A stretch of 41,182 nucleotides of DNA from Streptomyces sioyaensis (GTDB lineage: Bacteria; Actinomycetota; Actinomycetes; Streptomycetales; Streptomycetaceae). A program made the position numbers and the translations under genes. Location: positions 1-41,182 of the forward strand of contig NZ_SDIF01000058.1 in assembly GCF_004122735.1 (NCBI RefSeq), written 5' to 3'. This document shows positions 23,295 through 31,380 of this stretch, in pieces; position 1 is the stretch's first letter, and each line of letters starts with the position of its first letter. The notes beneath the pieces were generated by a model, which was given only the letters and a program-made list of their open reading frames with translations, searched no databases and was not told where the DNA came from.

Positions 23295-24719
23295 CTACCG
23301 GACGGCCGCCACCCGGACCATACGGGTCAGCTTCCGCTCCGCCAGGAACGTACCCAGCGGGAGCCAGGCCGCCAGCACGACCAGGATCTTCGTCCCGGCG
23401 GACAGCCTGAGCCGGAACGAAAGACGGACGGCGGCGATCACGTACAGGATCAGGAGGAAACCGTTGATCACAGCAATGGGGGACAGCCCCGCCGGCTCAC
23501 CGGCCGCCGCCCCCCAGGTCACCAGGGTCAGCACACCGCTGGCGTAGGCCGTGGCCCGGAACCCCAGCAGCGCGCCCCGCCCGACCGGCGCTCCGCCGGC
23601 CCGCGGTACGGCGCCCTCCCGGGCGGGCGGCGCGCTCACCGTACTCGCGCGAGCCGGGCCCGGCGGCCGGAAGGCGGGTGCCGTCGCGGCCTCGGCCGTA
23701 ACGGGCCCGCCCGAGCCGGAGGCACGTACGGTCGGCCCCTCCGCAGCTTCCGTCCGGCCCGGAGATGCCACCGGAGCTGCGGCGTCGAGCGGGGCTGGGG
23801 CGCCGACCGGGACTCCGGCGTCGACCGGAGGTGCAGCCTCGACCGGAGGTGCGGCCTCGACCGGGCCCGGAGCTTCGCCCCATCCCGAATCCTCCCCCGG
23901 CACCGACCCGAGCCCCAGCGCCATGGCCGCAATATCCGCCGCCCGGGGCCGTTCCGCCGGCTCCTTGGACAGACATGCCGCGATCAACGGCCGTACCCCC
24001 GGCGGCAGTCCGCTCAGCACCGGCGGCTCGTGCACCACACGGAAGAGCAGCGCATGCGTCGACCCGTCCCCGAACGGCCCCCGCCCCGTCGCGGCGAACG
24101 TCAGCACCGAACCGAGCGAGAAGATGTCCGACGGCTCCCCCACCTCCCGCCCCACGGCCTGCTCGGGGGACATATAGGCGGGGGTGCCCAGCACCGTCCC
24201 GGTCACCGTCAGCGCCGTACCGCTGTCGTCCTCCAGGGCCTTGGAGATCCCGAAGTCGATGACCCGCGGCCCGTCGTCCAGGAGCAGCACATTCGACGGC
24301 TTCAGATCGCGGTGCACCAGCCCCGTGCCGTGGAACGCCTGCAGCGCTTCGGCCAGTCCCGCGGCCAGCTGCCGCAACGCCGCCTCGTCCAGCGGCCCGT
24401 GCGCCGCCACCTGCTCCGCCAGCGAGGGACCCGGGACGTACTGACTGGCCACCCAGGGCGTCGCCGCGTCCGGGTCGGCGTCCACCACGGGAGCCGTCCA
24501 GAAGCCGCCCGCCTTCATCGCCAGCTCGACCTCCCGCCGGAACCGCCTGCGGAAGCCCGGGTCCTTGGCGATCTCGGCCCGTACGAGCTTCACGGCGACC
24601 CGCCGCCCCGAACCGGACTCGCCCAGGTACACCTGCCCCATACCGCCGGCCCCGAGCCGGGCCCGCAATCGGTACGGACCGACCACCACCGGGTCTTCGG
24701 CGCTCAGTGGCTCTGGCAT
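23295..24719 (-). CDS. Membrane Ser/Thr protein kinase (PknB-like catalytic domain)
   Basis: A 474-residue Hanks-type kinase. The catalytic domain fills residues 10-270: P-loop LGAGGMGQVYLGE, the VAVKLV lysine, catalytic HRDLKPSNVLL, DFGIS, and the MSPEQ activation end typical of bacterial kinases. A Pro/Ala/Val-rich low-complexity linker (about 280-375, with repeated EAAPPV units) leads to two or three hydrophobic helices (GFRATAYASGVLTLVTWG, IAVINGFLLILYVIAAV, ILVVLAAWLPLGTFLA). No extracellular PASTA sensor is present. ATG 24719 has GGAG 6 bases upstream. The target is unknown; the divergent DUF4239 gene is a neighbour worth noting. Confidence 0.88.
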   Translation of the reverse strand: MPEPLSAEDPVVVGPYRLRARLGAGGMGQVYLGESGSGRRVAVKLVRAEIAKDPGFRRRFRREVELAMKAGGFWTAPVVDADPDAATPWVASQYVPGPSLAEQVAAHGPLDEAALRQLAAGLAEALQAFHGTGLVHRDLKPSNVLLLDDGPRVIDFGISKALEDDSGTALTVTGTVLGTPAYMSPEQAVGREVGEPSDIFSLGSVLTFAATGRGPFGDGSTHALLFRVVHEPPVLSGLPPGVRPLIAACLSKEPAERPRAADIAAMALGLGSVPGEDSGWGEAPGPVEAAPPVEAAPPVDAGVPVGAPAPLDAAAPVASPGRTEAAEGPTVRASGSGGPVTAEAATAPAFRPPGPARASTVSAPPAREGAVPRAGGAPVGRGALLGFRATAYASGVLTLVTWGAAAGEPAGLSPIAVINGFLLILYVIAAVRLSFRLRLSAGTKILVVLAAWLPLGTFLAERKLTRMVRVAAVR

Positions 24720-24947
24720 CGCTCGCTCCCCCAAACGTGGTACGCGCGGCGCACTCTACCCAAGGCGTCCCGCGCCCTCCCGGCAGGGAGAACGACCCCG
24801 GCACCACGGGAGTACCACCCCGGCCGGACAGACACCCTGGCCCGGACGGGCCACCCCCACCGCACCTGGGCGTGTCCGCAGGCCGGTGCGTTCGTTGGCC
24901 ACCGCGCCGGTGGTGGCGGGTGTGGGGTACGTCAGGAGCGTGGAGCA

Positions 24948-25739
24948 GTGGCCCGTTGGATCGTGATGAACTTCCCGCCCGTGTTGCTGCTGGCGGGGCT
25001 CATCGTCGTTATTGGCGGCGGGACAGCAGTCGTCCAGGTGATTGTCCGGCACAGCTTCCCTCGCCTCAGGCAGGGCAAGCACAACGAGGTCGCACAGTTC
25101 CTCTTTCCCGTTGTCGCCGTTGTCTACGGATTCCTCATCGGGTTCATGGTCCTCGTGCTCTGGGGCCAGGTGAACTCGGCAGACCAGACGACGCGGGCCG
25201 AGGGCGCCGCGGCAGTGCAGCTGGCCAGGGGCCTCAATGTGTTCAGCAAGGCCGAGAGCGCACGGATCCGGCAGAGCCTGCTGGAGTACGCACGCGCGGC
25301 GGCGGCCGAGTGGCCCCGCGCCGTGGTCGGCCGTACCACGCCCGAGGCCGAGAATGCGCTGAACCGCCTGCACCGCACGTACGCGGGCGTCAAGCCGCAC
25401 AACGATTCCCAACGAGCCTTCCTCACCGGCTCGCTCGCGTCCCTGAGGGAATTGACCGGCGCACGCACGGTACGACTGCTCCAGGCACGCACCAACACCG
25501 GCCCACCCCTGTCCTTGTGGATGGTGATCTTTCTGAACACTGGACTGGTTCTCGGGTTCTCCGTCATCTTCGGCTCCGAGCAGACCCGGATGCACTACGG
25601 GATGGTCGGGGCGGTGAGCGCCCTCGTTGCCGCCAACCTCTTCCTCGTCACCGAACTCGCCTATCCCTACCTCGGCGAACTTTCCTCGTCACCGGAGCCA
25701 CTGAACGCGGTGATCCAGGTCCTGTCGTCGCCTCAGTAG
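24948..25739 (+). CDS. DUF4239 membrane protein
   Basis: A 263-residue protein with N-terminal helices (PPVLLLAGLIVVIGGGTAVVQVIV and FLFPVVAVVYGFLIGFMVLVLWG), a soluble helical middle (residues 75-180, RAEGAAAVQLARGLNVF), and two C-terminal helices (LWMVIFLNTGLVLGFSVIFG, GAVSALVAANLFLVTELAYP). This is the layout of the bestrophin-like DUF4239 family. Function is not known. GTG 24948 has AGGAG 9 bases upstream; ATG 24966 is an alternative. A weak hairpin of two CACGTG boxes (25767-25784) follows in the gap before the next, convergent gene. Confidence 0.75.
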   Translation: MARWIVMNFPPVLLLAGLIVVIGGGTAVVQVIVRHSFPRLRQGKHNEVAQFLFPVVAVVYGFLIGFMVLVLWGQVNSADQTTRAEGAAAVQLARGLNVFSKAESARIRQSLLEYARAAAAEWPRAVVGRTTPEAENALNRLHRTYAGVKPHNDSQRAFLTGSLASLRELTGARTVRLLQARTNTGPPLSLWMVIFLNTGLVLGFSVIFGSEQTRMHYGMVGAVSALVAANLFLVTELAYPYLGELSSSPEPLNAVIQVLSSPQ

Positions 25740-25824
25740 CCCGGAGATCCCCAGGTCAGCGCCACCCACGTGCGAGCTCACGTGCTGAGACTGTGCAGAG
25801 CGCGGGAGGGAGCAACCTGCAGCA

Positions 25825-26328
25825 CTACCCGAAGGTCGAGATAGCGGGGGATGTCCAGAAGGTCACAGTCGGCCCATAGGAGCCGTCCTCCTCGTCGCTC
25901 ACCTCGACGGTGATCTCCCGGTCGGGGTAGCGCGCGGACAGGATCCCCTGCCAACACTCCCCCAGAGCCAGCGCGAGTTGCGGCAGTTCCTCCCCGAGCT
26001 GATCGTCATCCGTCAGGGGGGTATTTCTGAACATATCCCACAACTCGACATGGTTGGCCACGCCTTCGATACGTCGCCGATCGTCGCCGAGATTCGCGAA
26101 CCAGTCGTCGACAGTGCCCTGGCTGAAGCGCTCCTTGAGGAACACGCAACCGCGGTACTCGACCGTCTCGGGGCAGAACAGCCAGGCTGCGGCCAGGACG
26201 AAACGCAGGCCGCCCTCGAAGTCGAGGTAGTTGCCCGGTGAGAGGTCCTCGTCCTTCCAGTCGGTGCGCCACCGCCTGAAGAACGCCGGGAGCTCACGCT
26301 CGGACCACGCCGGTTTGCTGCTGCTCAC
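25825..26328 (-). CDS. Hypothetical protein, acidic and soluble
   Basis: A 167-residue protein that I do not recognise. It is rich in Trp, Glu and Asp: WRTDWKDEDLSPGNYLDFEGGLRFVLAAAWLFCPETVEYRGCVFLKERF, then an acidic C-terminus DREITVEVSDEEDGSYGPTV. No signal peptide or membrane helix is visible. Size and acidity resemble immunity or antitoxin-like proteins, but there is no toxin gene next to it, so this is only a guess. GTG 26328 is chosen because GGGAG lies 5 bases upstream; the frame extends to GTG 26355. GC content looks lower than in flanking housekeeping genes, suggesting acquisition. Confidence 0.6.
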   Translation of the reverse strand: MSSSKPAWSERELPAFFRRWRTDWKDEDLSPGNYLDFEGGLRFVLAAAWLFCPETVEYRGCVFLKERFSQGTVDDWFANLGDDRRRIEGVANHVELWDMFRNTPLTDDDQLGEELPQLALALGECWQGILSARYPDREITVEVSDEEDGSYGPTVTFWTSPAISTFG

Positions 26329-26379
26329 GGCATCTCCCAGATGCTCCGCTCTCACAGCGGAGGAGAACCTGAAGCGGAT

Positions 26380-26601
26380 TCAGGAAATCGACGAGGCGCG
26401 GGGAGATGCAGGTGAGCCGCCACCCGTGGCGGCGGCCCACGCGGCGAGAAGCCGTTCGTGCTCGACCTGTTCGTCGGTGAAGAGAGTGCGGCCCGCCCGC
26501 GCGGCCATGAACGCCCGTATCCGCTCGTTCGCCTGCTCGATGGTGGCGGCAGGGGCGCAGGTGGTCACCATGTCTCGAATCGTACGGCTGGGTGCTGACA
26601 T
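26380..26601 (-). CDS. Small hypothetical protein
   Basis: A possible 73-residue protein, MSAPSRTIRDMVTTCAPAAT at the start, then a helical stretch IEQANERIRAFMAARAGRTLFTDEQVEHERLLAAWAA. No ribosome-binding site is obvious before ATG 26601 or ATG 26571, so it may be leaderless. It is divergent from the HAD gene (35 bases apart) and 51 bases upstream of the hypothetical gene on the same strand, so the two may be co-transcribed. Helical, charged composition and codon position bias support a real gene, but no family is recognised. Confidence 0.5.
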   Translation of the reverse strand: MSAPSRTIRDMVTTCAPAATIEQANERIRAFMAARAGRTLFTDEQVEHERLLAAWAAATGGGSPASPRASSIS

Positions 26602-26635
26602 ACGCACACAGGTTGCCGAACCGTAGGCTTCTCGC

Positions 26636-27277
26636 ATGATCCGTGCAGTGGCATTCGATGTTGGCGAGACCCTCATCAGCGATGACCGCGGGTGGGGCTC
26701 GTGGGCCGACTGGCTCGGCGTCAACCGGCACACGCTGTCGGCCCTGGTCGGGGCGGTCGTTGCGCAGGGCCGGGACAACACGGACGCGCTGCGGCTCGTT
26801 CGGCCGGGCATCGATGTGAAGGCGGAACGGGCTGCGATGGAGCGGGCCGGCCGGGGCGAAGTCCTGAACGAGTCCGACCTGTACCCGGACGTTCGGCCGT
26901 CGCTCGCCGCGCTCCGGGCGCGCGGCGTCCGTGTGGTGGTGGCGGGCAACCAAACAGCGCGCGCTGGCGAGTTGCTGCGCGCTCTCGACCTGCCGGTGGA
27001 TGCGCTGGCCACGTCAGGGGAGTGGGGGGTGGCGAAGCCTGCACCCGAGTTCTTCAAACGCACTGTCGAGCTGGCTAGCGTCCCGGCTGAGGAGGTGCTG
27101 TACGTCGGCGACCACCCGCAGAACGACGTCATTCCGGCGCGCGCCGCTGGCCTTCGGGCAGCCCACTTGTGTCGCGGGCCGCTCGGGCATCTGTGGGCGG
27201 ACAGCGAGGACGCGCGGGCCGCGGAATGGCAGGTGGGGAGCCTCGCCGAGCTGGTCGATGTGCTGCGGTCCGAGTGA
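26636..27277 (+). CDS. HAD-family hydrolase with altered motif I
   Basis: A 213-residue HAD protein. Motif I is AFDVGETL: the nucleophilic Asp is present, but the second acid/base Asp is Gly, as in FDVGxT members. Motif II is VVVAGNQ, the motif III lysine lies in GVAKPAPEFF, and motif IV is YVGDHPQNDVIPARAAG. The usual phosphatase mechanism may therefore be impaired or modified; a dehalogenase-like or binding role is possible. ATG 26636 lies 6 bases after a -10-like TAGGCT (26624-26629), suggesting a leaderless transcript. It belongs to the accessory block beside tRNA-Val. Confidence 0.8.
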   Translation: MIRAVAFDVGETLISDDRGWGSWADWLGVNRHTLSALVGAVVAQGRDNTDALRLVRPGIDVKAERAAMERAGRGEVLNESDLYPDVRPSLAALRARGVRVVVAGNQTARAGELLRALDLPVDALATSGEWGVAKPAPEFFKRTVELASVPAEEVLYVGDHPQNDVIPARAAGLRAAHLCRGPLGHLWADSEDARAAEWQVGSLAELVDVLRSE

Positions 27278-27382
27278 GCGAACTGCACGGCCCCACCCAC
27301 GCGATGGGGCGGGGCCGTTTCTGTTCTCGGACCGTGACGGAACGGGTACCGTTCGGAGTGGCTGCACCGAACGGAGACTGGT

Positions 27383-27766
27383 ATGCCCAGCATTGTGTAT
27401 CGCGGGGTAGGCCCCCGCATCGCCTACGAACGGCGCATCTCCGGCCTCACCCAAGCCGACCTGGCGCGCTCCGCCGGTATCGCCCTGGGCACCATCCGAA
27501 AGATCGAGCGTGGTGAGCGCGGCGTGTCCGATGCTGTTCTGGACGCCATCGCCGACGCGCTCGACATCGACCCGGCTCGGCTGCTGCCCGACAAGGAGCG
27601 CCCGGACGATCGCGCGCACCAGTCCATGCCGGGACTCTCGTCGGTCCTCGCTGCCTACGACGTCCCGGAAGGCGGACCGTTCCGGCCGCTGCCGGCCCTC
27701 GCGGCCGAGCGGCGCTCCGGCTTCTCCATCGAGTTGGGGCGGGCACAGCCGGCCCGCCTGTTGTAG
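27383..27766 (+). CDS. XRE-family HTH regulator, probably truncated
   Basis: A 127-residue protein with a complete N-terminal Xre HTH: GPRIAYERRISGLTQADLARSAGIALGTIRKIERGERGVSDAVLDAIADALDI. The following DRAHQSMPGLSSVLAAYDVPEGGP-RPLP segment is what Streptomyces regulators of roughly 400 residues have just before a long helical C-terminal domain. Here that domain is missing: after LPALAAE the sequence diverges and stops. ATG 27383 has CGGAGA 5 bases upstream. The gene ends 87 bases from tRNA-Val, so truncation by an integration or excision event at the tRNA is plausible. It may still bind DNA. Confidence 0.7.
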   Translation: MPSIVYRGVGPRIAYERRISGLTQADLARSAGIALGTIRKIERGERGVSDAVLDAIADALDIDPARLLPDKERPDDRAHQSMPGLSSVLAAYDVPEGGPFRPLPALAAERRSGFSIELGRAQPARLL

Positions 27767-27814
27767 CGCCGGCGATGGCGTCCGGAGCAGGGACTGCCGT
27801 CGAGATCTACCGTC

Positions 27815-27850
27815 AACGCCCCCGTGGAGGGGTCTCCGCGGGGGCGTTTT
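27815..27850 (+). terminator. Rho-independent terminator with T tract
   Basis: A 13-bp stem (27817-27829 with 27834-27846, one G-T pair), loop GGGT, then TTTT (27847-27850). It ends the XRE gene and may also stop the leftward tRNA-Val transcript from the opposite strand. Confidence 0.85.
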
Positions 27851-27853
27851 CGC

Positions 27854-27928
27854 TGGTGGGCACAACAGGATTCGAACCTGTGACATCTGCTTTGTAAGAG
27901 CAGCGCTCTACCGCTGAGCTATGCGCCC
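27854..27928 (-). tRNA. tRNA-Val (anticodon UAC)
   Basis: The minus strand gives a full cloverleaf: acceptor GGGCGCA paired with TGTGCCC (one G-T), D arm with AGCTCAGCGGTAGAGC, anticodon stem CTGCT/AGCAG with loop CTTACAA (anticodon TAC), T arm CAGGTTCGAATCCTG, discriminator A at 27857 and an encoded CCA at 27856-27854. A -10-like TAGTCT lies about 14 bases upstream. It reads valine codons GUA and related ones. No second copy of the tRNA 3' end (att site) is seen in the window. Confidence 0.97.
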
Positions 27929-28068
27929 TGGCCGAGCCGACAGACTACCTTGCCTTCGGGGCTGGGCTGCACACCAGTGTGCGGAGGGCGAACTTACCGG
28001 TCGGGGTGTTCGTTCCGGTGAGTGGGACAATGACATTCGGCCTGGGGCGATGCGAGCGGGAGAGGGAA

Positions 28069-29457
28069 GTGACGGCGACAGAAGCGCAGCCGCATGAGCA
28101 GCGAGGACGCCGTCGCGCCCGTGGGGGGCCGGTCCGGGATGTGGTGGCGCTCGCGCTCTTGCCGCTGCCGTTGCTGGCCGCGCTGGCGCCGATGGCGTTC
28201 GCGGGCGGGGGGACCCGTCGCTGGTTCGGGCGCGGGGAGGGCCAGCGGGCCGATGCGCAGGCCGCGAAGGATGCCGCGGCGGAGGCGTTCTACGAGCTGG
28301 ACACCGCGCAGCGGGATCTGCGGATCTCCCTGGAGACGATCACCGCCGTGGACAGCTCGCCGGCCGCACGGAAGGCCGCGGAGGATTACGCGGGCTTCGG
28401 CCGGCGGATCGACGAGGTGAGCCAGGGCTACATCACCGCGGTCGACTCACACGATCTGGACCGCGACGATCTGGACGGCGCCGCCATCGCGCGGGCGCGG
28501 GCCGATCTGACGCGGGCCAAGGAGGAGCTGAACCGCGTCAAGGGTGAGCTCGACCGGTTCGCGCAGGGGCTCGGGCCGCTGCTGCAGTCCGCCGAGACGC
28601 AGCTGGCGCGGCTGGCCCCGTCCGTGGAGCGGGCCCGGCAGGCGCTGCTCGCGGCGAGCAACGGGCTGGATGCGGTGCGTGCCCAGGGGCTGCGGGCGGA
28701 CGATCTTGCGGGCCGGCTGGCGGCGCTCGGGCCGGAGCTGACCAAGCTCAATCAGGGCGCCGGGCAGCACGGCGTCCAGGAGACGATCCGGCGGGCCGAC
28801 GAGGTGCTGCGCAAGGCGGAGGCCGTACGGGCCGAGGCCGAGCGGCTGCCGGGCAGGGCTGCGGAGATCGACAAGCGGCTGGTGTCGTTGCGGACCCGGG
28901 CGCAGGCGATCACCACGCGTGCGGGCAAGGTCGACCCGGTCCTCAGCGAGCTGCGGCGGCGGTACAGCGCGGCGTGCTGGCAGGACCTGCAGCAGGTGCC
29001 GGAGCAGGCCGCGCAGTCCGTCCGGCAGGCCGAGACGAAGCTGCGGGAGGCGCAGCAGGCGCGTGAGGAGCAGCGCTGGGCGGATGCCACGAGCCTGCTG
29101 GCGACCGTACGGGCGCTGCTGGACACCGTCGACGAGGCGGTGTCGGCGGCCGGTGACCGGCTGCAGCGGCTCGATGCGGTGTCGTTCGACCGGCAGAAGG
29201 AGATCGACCGGACGCGCTTCGCGATCCGCGACGCCCAGCGGCTGGCGATGACCGGGCGCAGCACCCCCGACCCGCGGCACGCAGGCCCCCTGGACGACGC
29301 GGTGGCGCGGCTGGAGCGCGCGGTCGCGGGCCTGGAGGGGCGGCATCCCGACTGGTGGCACTTCCTGACCGAGACCGACGCCGTCCGGCAGACGGCGGCC
29401 CGGGTGGTGCAGGAGATCAGGGACGCCAGGGGCGGGGCGGGGGCCGGCGGCGGCTGA
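28069..29457 (+). CDS. Membrane-anchored coiled-coil protein
   Basis: A 462-residue protein. A basic N-terminus (RGRRRARGG) precedes one hydrophobic helix (VVALALLPLPLLAALAPMAFAGGG, about residues 23-46). The rest is long heptad-like helix rich in Ala, Arg, Glu and Gln (for example RARADLTRAKEELNRVKGEL and VRQAETKLREAQQAREEQRW), ending in a Gly-rich tail. No enzymatic motif is present. Such proteins may act as scaffolds or polar-growth factors, but nothing here proves it. GTG 28069 has GGGAG 6 bases upstream; the frame stays open to 27979. The following gap 29458-29699 holds GC-rich palindromes (CCGCCCCGGGGCGG at 29518-29531; CTTTCC-TCC-GGAAAG at 29585-29599) but no gene. Confidence 0.72.
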   Translation: MTATEAQPHEQRGRRRARGGPVRDVVALALLPLPLLAALAPMAFAGGGTRRWFGRGEGQRADAQAAKDAAAEAFYELDTAQRDLRISLETITAVDSSPAARKAAEDYAGFGRRIDEVSQGYITAVDSHDLDRDDLDGAAIARARADLTRAKEELNRVKGELDRFAQGLGPLLQSAETQLARLAPSVERARQALLAASNGLDAVRAQGLRADDLAGRLAALGPELTKLNQGAGQHGVQETIRRADEVLRKAEAVRAEAERLPGRAAEIDKRLVSLRTRAQAITTRAGKVDPVLSELRRRYSAACWQDLQQVPEQAAQSVRQAETKLREAQQAREEQRWADATSLLATVRALLDTVDEAVSAAGDRLQRLDAVSFDRQKEIDRTRFAIRDAQRLAMTGRSTPDPRHAGPLDDAVARLERAVAGLEGRHPDWWHFLTETDAVRQTAARVVQEIRDARGGAGAGGG

Positions 29458-29699
29458 GATGGCCCGGGCCCGCGGCGTCGCGGGGCGGCCGGCCGGCTTC
29501 TAGGGCCGGGGTGCGACCCGCCCCGGGGCGGCCCGGATCGCCCCGGCCCGGGGCTCCGGTGGCGCTGAGGGCGGTCTCCGGCGGCTTTCCTCCGGAAAGT
29601 GAACAATCCGCGCCGTCCCGGCGATGGCGTGATCTGTGGCGTGGGCGGATCCTGGAGAGGCACGGCTCAGACGGCACCTCTGCGCGAAGGAGGCCGGAC

Positions 29700-30470
29700 A
29701 TGGCTACTGGGGTTACCGGCCAGCCCCTCCACGGGCCCGCGAATCCGTTCCACCGGGTGAAGGCACGGCACACCCGCCTCGATGAGCACCTGCCCGTGGA
29801 CCATCGGCTCAGCCAGGTCTACCGTGTCGGCGCGGGGCTGATGGGCCTGGTGCTGATCGCCTTCGGCATCCTCGGACTCACCCACCACATCGGCTACTTC
29901 GACACCGGCGGCGACACCGTGGCCGGGCTGAACACCAACGGCACCCTGAGCGTGCTCTCGATCGTCGTCGGCGCGATCCTCTTCCTCGGCATGGTGATCG
30001 GCGGGAACTTCGCCTCGACCCTCAACATCGTGTTCGGCGGGCTGTTCCTGCTGAGCGGGTTCGTGAACCTGGCGCTGCTGCAGACCGATGCCAACTTCCT
30101 CGCCTTCCGGCTCCAGAACGTCCTCTTCAGCTTCCTGGTGGGGCTGATGCTGCTGGTCTTCGGGATGTACGGACGGGTCAGCGGCGGCCTCCCGCACGAC
30201 AATCCGTATTGGCGGGCCCGGCACCCGGAGGAAGCGGAACGGTTCGACCGCGGACAGCTGGTACCCGTCTCCGGTATGACGGCCGCGCGGCAGGCGGCGC
30301 GGGTCAGGATGCAGGGCGCCTCCCATGCGGGGCGCGGTTCGTTCGGCGCCGGCACGAGCGGGAGCAGACGGCGCAGCGTCACGTCCTCCGGCACGGGCGC
30401 GCTCGGCAGCGGCCGGGACACCGGCGCGGGCTCGGGCACGGGGTCCGGCACCGGCCGCAAGAAGTCCTGA
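29700..30470 (+). CDS. DUF4383 membrane protein
   Basis: A 256-residue protein with four helices: VYRVGAGLMGLVLIAFGILGL, LSVLSIVVGAILFLGMVIGG, FASTLNIVFGGLFLLSGFVNLAL and QNVLFSFLVGLMLLVFGMYG. The block VDHRLSQVYRVGAG and the following four-helix pattern match DUF4383. The C-terminus (190-256) is a Ser/Gly/Arg-rich soluble tail. Function unknown. ATG 29700 is preceded by a near-perfect AAGGAGG with a 6-base gap, implying strong translation. The GntR regulator begins 22 bases later and may be in the same transcript. Confidence 0.8.
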   Translation: MATGVTGQPLHGPANPFHRVKARHTRLDEHLPVDHRLSQVYRVGAGLMGLVLIAFGILGLTHHIGYFDTGGDTVAGLNTNGTLSVLSIVVGAILFLGMVIGGNFASTLNIVFGGLFLLSGFVNLALLQTDANFLAFRLQNVLFSFLVGLMLLVFGMYGRVSGGLPHDNPYWRARHPEEAERFDRGQLVPVSGMTAARQAARVRMQGASHAGRGSFGAGTSGSRRRSVTSSGTGALGSGRDTGAGSGTGSGTGRKKS

Positions 30471-30492
30471 GCCGGGGCGGGGCGGCAGCACG

Positions 30493-31197
30493 ATGAGCCG
30501 TCACGGGCACGCCGCGTCCGTCACCGGGCACGGGGTGCACAACGTGGCGGTCGAAGCGCTCGCCACCCGGATCCTCAAGGGCACCTACGGGGAGGGCGAC
30601 AGCCTGGTCATGCCGGAGGTGATGGCGGAGCTGGAGGTGAGCCAGACCGTCCTGCGCGAGGCGGTCAAGGTGCTGACCACCAAAGGGATCCTCGGCACCG
30701 ATACGAAGCGCGGCACGTTCGTGCGGCCCAGGGAGGACTGGAATCTTCTCGACGCGGACGTGCTGCGCTGGAAGCTCGCGGCCGGGGTCTCCTCCGATTT
30801 CTTCGCCGATGTGCTCGAACTGCGCCGTTCCATCGAGCCCGCGGCGGCCGCGCTCGCCGCGGAGCGCCGTACCGATGACGATCTGGCGGCCCTGGACGCC
30901 GCGCTGAGCGCGATGGCCGCGAGCGCGGGCGACCCGGTGATGCTCGTGCGCGCCGACGCGTCCTTCCACACCGCCATGCTGATCGCGTCCAACAACCGCT
31001 TCTATGCGCAGATGCACCGGGTGATCGTGCCGGTCCTCGTCCAGCGCGACCGGGAGGTGCTCGCCGCGGCCGGGGCGCTCGCGCCGCCGCACGCGGTCCA
31101 TGCCGCGGTCGTCGGGGCCGTACGGAACAGGGACGTCGACGGCGCCTACATGGCGATGCTCGAACTGCTCGATCTGTCCGCGCGGGAGCATCCGTAA
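30493..31197 (+). CDS. FadR-type GntR regulator (FCD domain), likely of the galactonate genes
   Basis: A 234-residue GntR-family protein. The winged HTH is LATRILKGTYGEGDSLVMPEVMAELEVSQTVLREAVKVLTTKGIL with the RGTFV wing, and the FCD effector domain follows (about 90-234): ELRRSIEPAAAALAAERR, DASFHTAMLIASNNRF, and a C-terminal HAAVVGAVRNRDVDGAYMAMLELL, including the Asp/His ligand positions for a metal-bound acid. FadR/DgoR relatives sense sugar acids. The gene precedes dgoD on the same strand, so a DgoR-like role, with galactonate or a keto-deoxy derivative as inducer, is likely. ATG 30493 has no strong ribosome-binding site. Confidence 0.83.
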   Translation: MSRHGHAASVTGHGVHNVAVEALATRILKGTYGEGDSLVMPEVMAELEVSQTVLREAVKVLTTKGILGTDTKRGTFVRPREDWNLLDADVLRWKLAAGVSSDFFADVLELRRSIEPAAAALAAERRTDDDLAALDAALSAMAASAGDPVMLVRADASFHTAMLIASNNRFYAQMHRVIVPVLVQRDREVLAAAGALAPPHAVHAAVVGAVRNRDVDGAYMAMLELLDLSAREHP

Positions 31198-31380
31198 CAC
31201 TGCGGGGAATCCCCGGGCGGCGGCCGTTACGGCGCGGACGCCGGTGGGCAGGACACCGCGAGGCACTGCGCACGAGCGGCTGACGCCGCACGAACCCGAC
31301 GCCGTCCGCGGCACGGGCCCGGGCGGGAGGCCGCACACCGCACGCCAGGTGCCGCACGCCGAAAGGACGGGCCGGTCCGC

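Noticed and set aside
27841..27930. Prophage or ICE attachment site duplication at tRNA-Val
   Set aside because: No second copy of the tRNA 3' end and no integrase gene found in the window, so only a decayed event can be suspected.
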